Both the position numbers and the translations under genes were made by a program. 64,000 bases of DNA from Pontederia crassipes. Lineage: Eukaryota > Streptophyta > Magnoliopsida > Commelinales > Pontederiaceae. The stretch is from NCBI GenBank assembly GCA_030549335.1, contig CM060191.1, positions 56,307,947-56,371,946 on the forward strand, read 5' to 3'. The notes below the pieces were generated by a model. That model searched no databases, was not told the DNA's origin, and worked only from the letters and a program-made list of their open reading frames with translations. Below, in pieces: positions 55,317 through 64,000 of this stretch (position 1 is the stretch's first letter; each line of letters opens with the position of its first letter).

Positions 55317-56946
55317 TGATCACTAGTTGATCATACTAAGTTTTCACCCCATTTACACTTAATTTCATCTGTACTGAACCCCTAAAATTGCTTACATTTG
55401 GTTAATTATGCCTAGAATGAATCCATTTATCATTTATGCATAACACCAATCTGCACTTGGTAATTGAGCTGATTTCACTAGCTGTTTTACCCCTTACTTG
55501 TTTAATTTTTATTTGTGAACTATGATGCTTGCTGTTCTTGCCCTTCTAGCAAGTATTATAAGGCTGCAACAGGCTGAAAAAGGAGGGGAGACCACTGATT
55601 AACTGTCCAAAAAGTAGAGGAATCTGCTTGACAGGACATATGGCACAAATCAAAAGCTTTGGAAGATTAAGGACTATATAAAAGCTGAAAAAATCTGGAG
55701 CAGAGGGGGAGCCTCCATTAGCAAGGGTTGCTGGACAAGAAGCTAAGGAAGGAGCTGAAGAGAGGCTGCTGCAATCTAATTTCCAGTCGACAGATTTTTA
55801 CCTTTTTTATTTCAGAATGTCTTGCATTGTTATCTCTTCCTATTTTGTATCAAACTTTATATTTATGAGGAACTAAATTCCAGTTCTCTTAGGATAGGAT
55901 AGTAGTCTAATTACATGTTATGGATGGAGTTTGAACAATGCTAATTTCCTTCTTTGATATTGATACTATTATGATATTCTGATTTCCTAATTTTTGTGGA
56001 ATCTGTTTTGTCATTGTGAAATCCTAATTTTATAGGCAACCGAGAGGTTGATTTATGGTTTCTTTCTTGTTCAGAAATGAATCAAGATGCAATGATGAAT
56101 TTTTAGATTCCTATTCCAATATGTGATTATGTGTTTAATGCATCCAATCAACTTGTGTTAATGTGGACCTCATTTGCATTTGCAATCGGGAGGTTGATTT
56201 TAGCTCCTCTTGATGTTTAGAGATAAACCAAGAGCATTACCATTAGTATTAGATTTAATTACATTCATGTTTGGTTAATTGAGTCAATTGTTCCATTATT
56301 ATGAATGTTGATTAGTTGTGTATCAATTTTAGACTTACTGATTTGCCAAATCTGAGAGGATTTTGGTAACATCAGTAAGGTGTTAAATCTTGTGCTTAAT
56401 GATAACTTAATATCAGTAAGGATCCTTTTCTAATTCAACCTAGCTAACATTCATATGAGAATATGATAATTAATCCTGATTTAATTACACTGTGAGAACA
56501 GTCATATTTCAGGTTGAATTAGATTTGACTTGCATTGCTGCAATTGTTCCAATCCATCCATAGCTGAATCAGATGAATTCCATTCTTAGGAGAATTTTTC
56601 ATTGATTGTTAATCTCTTTTTAGTTTTCATCTTAGTAATTGATTTTCAATCCATATTAATCACCAAAACACCAAAAATAGTCCTTACCTATTCATAGTTT
56701 AATTTTGTTTTTACCTTTTCTCTATTTCACTGCTTTAGCTACTTAATCTAGGATTAGTCTAGTCTAGATAGTGAGTCTTTAGCTCCCAAATCACTGTGTA
56801 TACGACACTTGAGTCTATTACATATGATCTGTGCACTTGCAGGTAGAGTGAGTTGAGGAGTTTGATCACAATTCACAAAATTTTATTTTATCTCAATTCT
56901 GACCTATAATTCAGTCAATTAATTACACTCCATATAATTCACATCA
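55317..56946 (+). repeat. 3' LTR of the Athila element (1,630 bp)
   Basis: Collinear with 43,462-45,075, with a few indels (for example a shorter segment after GGAATCTGCT near 55,620). TATATAAA at 55,675-55,682. Confidence 0.93.
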
Positions 56947-56951
56947 ATAGA

Positions 56952-57385
56952 CCAAATAACCCAAAAGATCAATTCTTAAAGGCACATCTTGTGAAATCGA
57001 CCAAAGAAATCAAAGGTTAAGAGTTTGGGAGAAGAAATTGGATAAAAGCGACCATAATCGTATAAAAAAGTCTAATCACATATATCAAAACAAAGATACA
57101 TTTAGATTGGAACATAAAATGATATAGATAAAAAATCTAGGACATAAAATCTAGTTACGAAAATAATTTTATCTATATCATTTGCATAACCTAGTCTCAC
57201 AACAGCCTTGTGCAGAAACCCTCGCAACCACTTCACCCACACACTAGCGCAGAGAAACAAGACATGTTACGAGAGCAATTAAACGCATCCCCTGGATGAA
57301 TTCTTGCCTCCATTAGAGAAAATAATTATGCTTGCTTATGAGAATTGATTTTCTGATGGGATCCGGTCATCACTAGTGCTGGTGT
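56952..57385. other. Intergenic spacer, no gene seen
   Basis: AT-rich; a short inverted pair (AAATGATATAGATAAAA / TTTTATCTATATCATTT) at 57,117-57,183 may be a small MITE. Confidence 0.45.
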
Positions 57386-58702
57386 TGTTGGTCCAAAGAC
57401 TATATTCTAAATATTTTGATGATAGCAAATAAGAAAGATGATGTACTAATTATGTTTGAAATGTTAGTGTGAATAGGTTAAATATTTTTATGAAGAAAAA
57501 AATTGCCGAATATTTTCAGTAGCACAAGCGGATGACCAATTTAATAACGGGTGACCGTTTTGACTTATAATGGACGACCAAAGCAAAATTGGAATGATCG
57601 CTAATTATAGAGAGAAATGACATTCTGATATCGGACGACCGATTCACTTTCAATCGACCGTTATAAGTGTGAAATGAAAGTTCAAGTAGAAAATGTACGA
57701 CCGAATAACAACCGCTAATTACAGAGAGTGCAGACATTTCTAATCGGATGATCGAAAATCCAATGGTCAACTGTTCTGAGCAATGAAGAATAAAATTGTG
57801 GAAATCGGATGATTGAAGTTGCTGCATGAACGACCGCTGATTACAGAGAGCATGGACATTTCTAATCGGATGATCAAATCTGTTTCGGTCGACCGCTATG
57901 GAAGCAAAGATTTATTTAAACGGTTAAAATTCTTCTACGGACTACTATCAACGAAAATCTGCACAGAAAAGACAAATGCAACGATTATTATTCTATACAT
58001 AATGTACGCCTGATATTATAACGGACGATCACTAGACATACAACAAAAAGATCAATGACCAGTCGCTATGCAAAACGGACGTTCGAATCTAAAACAGTCG
58101 ACCGTTTTAGAGGTGACATCATAACACTTTTCAAATTGACTTAGAACGGTCATATTTTCAAGAGAAGTCTATAAAAAAGAATTCAAAAGGCTGAAGGAAG
58201 TATATTTAAGCAAGACAAATCACTCTAAAGCTTCCTTCAAATTCAAAGCATTCTTCTTGGGCTTAATCTTGAAAATCATCAATTCTCTCTTCTAGTTTTT
58301 AAGTATGAGCTTTCTTTGTAAGAGGAGAGAATTTGAGAGATTTCTTGTGTTCTTTTTAAGAGAGTTTGAGAGCTTCTTGTAAAAAGAGGTGTACCTTATC
58401 TTTTGAGCAAAGAATAAGACATTGTGATGTAGAAATGGTTATTCTCTTCCTACAAGAAAAAAAAGCTAGTAAATCTTCGATGATCTCGAGGTCGCGAAGT
58501 CGGAGCGGGAACGTAGGCCAAGGAGTCGGACCAAACCTCGTCAACATACTGTGCCTTCTTGAGTTTTGATTCTTTCTACTTGTCTTTTACTTTCTTGTCA
58601 TTGCATTTTCTAAAAATCAACTTTTATGACCTTTTCGGTTACAAATTTTAAACATCAATTCACCATTCCTCTTGGTGCTTTTGATCCTTTGATATCAGAG
58701 CC
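57386..58702 (+). mobile_element. SIRE/Maximus-like Ty1-copia LTR with primer-binding site
   Basis: The start TGTTGGTCC..TTTTGATGATAGCAAATAAG and the end CACCATTCCTCTTGGTGCTTTTGATCC, followed by TGATATCAGAGCC (PBS, 58,690-58,702), are characteristic of SIRE/Maximus elements. TATATTTAAG at 58,201 is a plausible TATA box. No gag or pol follows, so only the 5' LTR and PBS survive. The element breaks off within about 100 bp. Confidence 0.75.
57600..57885 (+). repeat. Three ~120-bp modules within the copia LTR
   Basis: GCT(A/G)ATTA(C/T)AGAGAG followed by GACATTTCTAATCGGATGATC recurs at about 57,600, 57,714 and 57,837, interspersed with CGACCG words. Confidence 0.75.
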
Positions 58703-59324
58703 ACGTTACTCTTGTTTTAAAGATTTAAACATCTTTTGAGCTATGAAATCAAATGGTTTTACTTTGTTAATTATCATTGTCTTTGTTTCCGTACTAAACA
58801 CCCAATGTTCCTCGGATGCTAATTCAAAAGACGAAGACCATTTAGTTGCAAGATAAAATTAAAGAGAATGAAATAATATAATATCATATTCAGAAGCAAA
58901 AAAATATATTCTTATTCTACTTATTGTTCGATTTGAAGAGAATAAATTTTAAAAATAAAATATTTTAGTATACATAGTTGGTGTTCAATGTTATAATAAC
59001 AAAAAAAATATGTCATAATATATTATTAAATTTTAAAAATTAAAATGTGGTTGAAAAAGTTGAAAAAAATGAGAATAGAAATAATCTTCAAGAATAATTA
59101 TATTCTTCTTTTGAGATTACAAATAGCAATTTCACTCTTTTTTAAAGTAGTTTCACACTTTTCAAAGTTTGACAGAAATAATTTTATTCTAATTAACGTT
59201 TGTTTATGTTTTCAAAATATTAAGATATTCTACATTTTAAGTAATCAAACAATCCTTTAGAATCCACACAAAAGGGTTATTCTCCTATAGATTAGCTCAA
59301 AAGAGATAGGTAGTTTAAATTTTG
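58703..59324. other. Intergenic DNA, nothing recognised
   Basis: AT-rich; the open frame 59,045-59,260 has no domain. Confidence 0.5.
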
Positions 59325-59327
59325 TTA

Positions 59328-60176
59328 GGATGTGTTTGGATGCTAAACTTGGGCAAGAACTTGCACAAGTTCTTGTCAAACACCCACTCATTTTATTGTG
59401 GACTCAACTATAACTTAAATCCTGGTCAACTCTAAAGTTCTCAAAATTTAGTTCTCTCCCCATCCAAGAACTCACAAGTTCTCATGAAAGGGCTGAACTT
59501 CAAGTCACGAATGAGGGAGAAAAAAAAGAAAAGGTGAAAAGGAATAGAGAGTGGGTCCCACACAATTGATGAGAAAAAAATGGTAGATGACAGACTAACA
59601 TAATGTATGGTCCAAACATAATAATAATAAAATATTTTAACTTAATTTAAAATATTATCACTTATTTTTTTAAAAAATATTTTAATTATTAAGTTACTTT
59701 TTTAAAGACAATAAATATTTTATACAAAAATATAAAATTTAAATATTAATAAGTTATCAATTAATTTAATATTTCTTAAGATTAATTGAAATACAATATT
59801 AAACCAAGTTGTTAGTTTTATTAATAAATGTCTATTATATAATTTTACATATATATTAAATTTAGTTATTTTATTATTCTATTACAAATATATTCATTAA
59901 ACTATTTTATTAACTAAAATATATTTTTATATAATATGTTCTATTCAAATATATCTTTTGGATACATATAATATTAATTACATATTAACAAAAATAATAA
60001 ATTATTTTTTTAGTTCTCACTTTTTATCCGAACACTCATTGGAATTATCTATCAAATCCATTTTTTAATTCTTCATCATCACACTTTTCATCTAAACACT
60101 AAATCTAAACTTTTCTATCTAATGATTAGTTCTCGAGAACTAATAAGAACTTAAGTTCTCGCATCCAAACACAACC
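59328..60176. mobile_element. Tourist-like (PIF/Harbinger) non-autonomous element, 849 bp
   Basis: Starts GGATGTGTTTGGATGC and ends GCATCCAAACACAACC (15 of 16 complementary), with TTA on both sides (59,325-59,327 and 60,177-60,179), the usual PIF/Harbinger target. Subterminal AAGAACTTG / GTTCTCGAGAAC words also mirror each other. No transposase is encoded. Confidence 0.88.
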
Positions 60177-60302
60177 TTAATGTATTTAGTGAGGTTAACT
60201 TCTCAACTATCTTAACCTAGTTGCTTAATAGTAATAGGTCAATTCCTCATTTTTGATAAAAAATGATTTTCCATTTTCTTTTGAAATAGAAGAGCAAGGC
60301 CA

Positions 60303-60543
60303 CCAACAAAGTTTGGGGTGGAGTGGTAAGTGGTTCCTCCTCGCTTAAGCAATGTCTCGAGTTCGAGTTTTGGTGAATGTAAATAATTCTTGTTGGAAGC
60401 CTCATATGTCATTGTCAAGTACGCAACGCGAAACAACCAACTAGAATAGTTGGGCTCGATGGTGGGCCAGTCTCCAACCTAGGGCAGTGCACGGGTTGAG
60501 TCGTTGGCACCGCTTCGCAAATATCGGGGGTTGGCCAAAAAAA
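60303..60543 (+). mobile_element. SINE with perfect 15-bp target duplications
   Basis: AGAAGAGCAAGGCCA occurs at 60,288-60,302 and 60,544-60,558. The 241-bp body has an A-box-like GGGGTGGAGTGGTAAGTGG and a B-box-like CTCGAGTTCGAGTTTTGG. It ends CAAATATCGGGGGTTGGCC plus an A-run. It belongs to the same family as 2,254-2,497. Confidence 0.92.
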
Positions 60544-60558
60544 AGAAGAGCAAGGCCA

Positions 60559-62470
60559 ATAACACAAAAAAAATGTCAAATGGCGTTGCATCCATTGTGT
60601 TTGACAAATCTTTGCATTTGCCTATGCATATTGATTTTCTTCTATTTATTTTCTTTCAATTCATGTATTGATTTGTATAGAATTTCCATCATTTATTTTA
60701 ATCAGTTCTTTTATTTTACTTTCATTTGTATAGTTTGCCACTATAAGCATTATTCTCTTGGTAATTTGCTATTGCTCCCCATTTTTATTGATCACAATTA
60801 AAATATTGCTCGCTTTAAGTTTTGGCTTACACTGGTACTATTTTGTAATACTTCCAACCCAATTAAGATATTGTACACTTTGATTGTATTTGACAAGCAA
60901 AACTTGACTAGAACTTGGTCAAGTTTTGCCAAACGTCACGTATGATTAGAACTTAAGTTTTGGTCACGTGATGACAAATTCTCCTTAAGGGAGAACTTAC
61001 GGTTCTCGCTAGAAACGAAAACTTCTAGCGACAACTTGACATTTTTTTCTTTCATTTCTTTATTATATTTTCTTTTGTAAATATTATAAATTACTATTTA
61101 ATCTTAATATTATTCATTAAAATATTTTTATATTATCTTAAATAATAATTAATTATAATATTTTATTTATTAATATATTATCATTCAGCTTATAATTTTT
61201 TTTAACTTCAAAATAAATATTTTTCGTAAATTATAATAATAACATATGAAAATAACAAATTATATTATTATTATTTTTCATGATTATATATTATAATATT
61301 AATATAATTATTTTGTAAATTATAACATTAATATAAATATTTTTGTAAACTATTATTTTAAATAAATAAAAGACATAATATTCTAATATTCTATAATTTT
61401 ATACCTTATAAAATAATAAATTATATTCTCAATTCTTAATTTTTATTCAAACATCTGCTAAAATTTATGTATCAATTTTTCAAATTCCTATCATTACATT
61501 TTTCATCTAAACATCAAACCTAAACTTTTCGATCAAATCGATTAATTCTAAAAAATCAACAAATGAAAAATTTTCATGCCAAACACTACTTTTGAACATT
61601 TCATGCCAAACACTACTTTTGAACATTTAATTCTCAATATATTTGATAGGTGAAAAGATAATTACATATAAATTCATACCACTTCCATATTTTGCTGGAG
61701 ACCACATACTATATTTGAGGTCAAGTTATAACATTCTTAAACTTAAGAGTTGATTTGATTTGTCCTAGCATGATTTTACGCATCTCGTTACGATTGCTAA
61801 TCGTAAGAATTTGCCAAATGTGTACCATGAATGTACTAATCAACATATAATCAAATAAGCATATGTTAACTAAATCAAATGTTATTAACTTTTTTTTATT
61901 GAGTATTCGATCAAATTTGTCTCTCAAAATTTAATTTCATGTTGTTTAGTTTATACTTTTTAGTTGTAAAGATGAGATTGTGATCTAATATGCATGCGAT
62001 AAAGAAGTATAATAATAAGAGAACCATAACCAAAGTAGTCAGAATGGATTTGGAGATTTAAAACTGATATACGATTTTGATTAGAGTTTTATATTTAAAA
62101 AGAACTGAGACAAATTCAAAATTGCTTCAAGTAATAATTATCACTTATTATATCAAATGGACCAATCTATGTATTTCTTTCTTAAGATCACGTAATGTGA
62201 CCTGACCTCAATTTGAACAATAATTAATTTTTTTACTATAAAAAACTTCTACAAATTTTTATTGTTAATTCATATATATCCATTTATCCATTCAATTACA
62301 TTACCGATTTAAATTACCTAATGACATAATTTAACATATATGTTTTTATATCAAAGTTATTATGTGAATTTAAAAATGGATTTAAAAGACGATTTCACAA
62401 AAAAAAAGAACAAAGAAAAATCCCCGGTTACATGACTCATGAGTCCACTGCGACTGCTCCAACTGCAACC
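60559..62470. other. AT-rich intergenic DNA with possible decayed MITE
   Basis: No gene seen. GATTGTATTTGACAAGCAAAA near 60,880 and the complement of CATGCCAAACACTACTTTTG near 61,580 could be the ends of a Tourist-like MITE. A 28-bp tandem duplication (TTTCATGCCAAACACTACTT plus TTGAACAT) lies at about 61,577-61,630. The open frame 60,487-60,801 begins inside the SINE and is not a gene. Confidence 0.45.
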
Positions 62471-62475
62471 GATAC

Positions 62476-62486
62476 CGTATTTAAAC
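62476..62486 (+). promoter_or_regulatory. Possible TATA box of the WD40 gene
   Basis: GTATTTAAACC lies about 70 bp before the ATG at 62,550. It is the only TATA-like word in the short GC-richer stretch between the AT-rich intergenic DNA and the start codon. Confidence 0.45.
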
Positions 62487-62549
62487 CCACGACCCCCTGT
62501 GCAAGAAACCTTTCGTCTCCTTCCTCCTTTTTGCTTGTCATCCCCTTCC

Positions 62550-63286
62550 ATGGCGATTGGCAATGGCGAGTATCGTATTCTCTGTTCGCTCCGAGGTCAC
62601 GAAGACGATGTGAGTACTCATCTCGCCTCTCCTTCCGAATTGCCGTTTTATTTTAATTCTCTTCTCGTGTCCCTGTCTCTCCCCCTTCTAGATCCGATCA
62701 ACTCTAGGGTTTCAAGGACCCTGGTCTTTTCTCCAGATTGACCCAGCCCCATTCATTGATATTTTATTTTTCAGGTTCGCAGGATTTGCGTATGCGGGGA
62801 TTCCGGCATCGCGACGTCCTCAAGGGACAAGACGGTGAGGCTTTGGCTACCAGACCCGGAGAAGGAGCACGGGTATGTGCCGTCAAAGACGTTCGCTGGG
62901 CACACAAGCTTCGTGGGGCCGCTGGCATGGATCCCGCCCTGCGACCGGTTCAGCGAGGGTGCGATCGTTTCAGGGGGGATGGACACCCTTGTGTTGCTCT
63001 GGGATGTGGCGACGGGAGAGATCGCCGAAAGGATGACCGGGCATGAGCTGCAGGTCACGGGCCTCGCGGTCGATTCAAATGGAGATATACTCTCTTCATC
63101 TCTTGACTGGTATTCCTTGCTCGTTTTATGCTACTGTGAAGAATTTATCCGGCAACGTGTTTAATAAGACTGTCATGTTTAGCAAAGTACGTCGATGGAG
63201 GAAAGGGCATACTGTTGAGTTCTGGGAAGCTCATAAGGTAGCTGTTCAAACAGTTGTGAAATTATCCGAGGGCGAGTTTGTCACTG
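62550..63286 (+). CDS. PLAA/DOA1-type WD40 protein, first three exons (partial)
   Basis: This is an orthologue of phospholipase A2-activating protein (yeast Doa1/Ufd3), a ubiquitin-binding cofactor of the CDC48/p97 ATPase. Family architecture is an N-terminal WD40 propeller, then PFU and PUL domains; only the first WD40 blades are here. Exon 1 (62,550-62,609) encodes MAIGNGEYRILCSLRGHEDD and is followed by GTGAGT. Exon 2 (62,775-63,109, after TTTTTCAG) encodes VRRICVCGDSGIATSSRDKT, then KTFAGHTSFVGPLAWIPPCD, VSGGMDTLVLLWDVATGE and DSNGDILSSSLD. Exon 3 (63,183-63,286) encodes VRRWRKGHTVEFWEAHKVAV and VKLSEGEFVTG. The splice phases agree (0, 2, 1). Intron 1 is 165 bp and intron 2 only 73 bp. 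The start is chosen for its family-like N-terminus and TTCCATGGC context. The gene continues past 64,000. Confidence 0.92.
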
Positions 63287-64000
63287 GTACTGTGCTTTGA
63301 TTTCTGGTTCCTTTCAACAATTACCTTCTCCTTTCAGCTTCGTAGCGTTTTCTCTGGCCTTACCTTTTTTTCATGAATATGTAAGTATAAATTTGTCAAT
63401 TGGTTTAGTGTAAATATGTGATACATATTGATACACTTGCCTGAAGTTGTAGTGAATTGGACTGCTAGAAATATAATAATTGAGATATATTTTTATTGAC
63501 TTTGTCTTCCTTATTCTATTTGTAAACAGAAAATTGATCTTGTGATCTTGATAGTGAAATTTCAAGCTGAACTTAGTTTAGTGTGAGTGCAGGTACAATA
63601 AACATCAATCTGTTTGTTGTGACATAGTAATATACTAATAACCGATCATTTGATCATAGGTGCTTGTCTGTTGTGATGTCTGCATTCGTGCTGTGACATT
63701 AGATGCTGTCTATGATTTGATATATTCAGAACATAAGAACTTTGGTAAGGTGAAACCATAATGCCAGTGGTACAGTTCGAATATGTAACTGAAAAAAAAG
63801 AAAGATACCATGAGAATTCAGGAGTGAGATAGCTTTGTTGCAGTACATTTAAACATCAAGGATTGACGTATTAGACGTAGGCATATAACCTTTCACATTT
63901 GTCTAAGGAAAACTCATGAGTATGACAGGGGAGATATAGAAGAGCGGGGTGGGTGGTGGGTGTTTGTGTGTGTATGCAGAAAGAAATCAACACGTAACAT
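63287..64000 (+). other. Third intron of the WD40 gene (continues beyond the window)
   Basis: Begins GTACTG after exon 3. No further WD40-like exon could be found up to the edge, so the next exon must lie beyond 64,000. The sequence is AT-rich, with a GGGTGGGTGGTGGGTGTTTG stretch near 63,948. Confidence 0.7.

Larger units (their letters stand above)
43462..56946 (+). mobile_element. Athila-type Ty3-gypsy retrotransposon with ATAGA target duplication, internally rearranged
   Basis: LTRs 43,462-45,075 and 55,317-56,946 both begin TGATCACTAG and end ACATCA, and are closely similar. ATAGA flanks the element at 43,457-43,461 and 56,947-56,951. The PBS (45,082-45,098) is the tRNA-Asp type, and the polypurine tract AAGCTTGGGGGAG precedes the 3' LTR. 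Gag and pol read on + from 45,264 to 49,122. The rest of pol is on the minus strand at 51,056-51,957, enclosed by two oppositely oriented LTRs of a related family. The remaining 54,585-55,301 is untranslated 3' sequence. The element is dead: it has nonsense codons, an inversion and a lost integrase C-terminus. Confidence 0.95.

Noticed and set aside
60303-60380. Possible tRNA gene from A/B box-like words
   Set aside because: No cloverleaf or acceptor stem; poly(A) tail and target duplications show a SINE.

Overview
This is a plant nuclear DNA window, AT-rich and dominated by transposable elements. The two host genes that can be read with confidence have strongly GC-rich coding exons, which is typical of monocots; I cannot name the species. 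No bacterial, organellar, rRNA or CRISPR signal was seen. Host genes: (1) an intronless 144-codon gene at 11,660-12,094 (+), behind a TATA box and a (CT)n leader, encoding a small arginine-rich protein with three PRS-x-S repeats; (2) the 5' end of a PLAA/DOA1-type WD40 gene at 62,550-63,286 (+), three exons, running off the right edge; (3) a possible third host ORF whose start (4,414-4,469) and continuation (7,164-7,388) lie on either side of a 2.7-kb solo LTR and are in frame with each other.

Layout, left to right. 1-9.5 kb: a long-TIR foldback element (1,075-2,177), a minus-strand SINE with 11-bp target duplications (2,254-2,497), the solo LTR, a second foldback element (8,140-8,905) and a 44-bp retroposed RTE/Au-type tail with perfect 19-bp duplications (9,426-9,469). 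11.5-12.1 kb: the small host gene. 12,885-20,177: a decayed Tekay/Del-like Ty3-gypsy chromovirus, with a MITE in its 5' LTR and a GC-rich foldback element in its truncated 3' LTR, followed by a second, uninterrupted copy of its own upstream flank. 23,503-25,533: a Mutator-like element with exact 9-bp target duplications. 25,667 to about 28,057: a minus-strand LTR. 29,539-30,319: a PIF/Harbinger transposase relic.

31.4-43.3 kb: a tandemly duplicated segment of roughly 0.45 kb. Its first unit was invaded by a second Tekay/Del element (31,733-40,971, minus strand, TTTTA target duplication). Its second unit was invaded by a CACTA (En/Spm) fragment (41,397 to about 43,040). 43,462-56,946: an Athila-type Ty3-gypsy element (+, ATAGA target duplication). 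Its pol is broken at codon level by a related LTR, and the downstream half of pol now lies inverted between two LTRs facing opposite ways. 57,386-58,702: a SIRE/Maximus-like copia LTR with PBS. 59,328-60,176: a Tourist-like MITE. 60,303-60,543: a second SINE of the same family, with perfect 15-bp target duplications. 62.5-64 kb: the WD40 gene.

The interest here is genome history rather than a pathway: nested insertions, empty sites preserved in duplicates, an inversion between LTRs and a gene split by a solo LTR. None of the retroelements has an intact coding region as read here.
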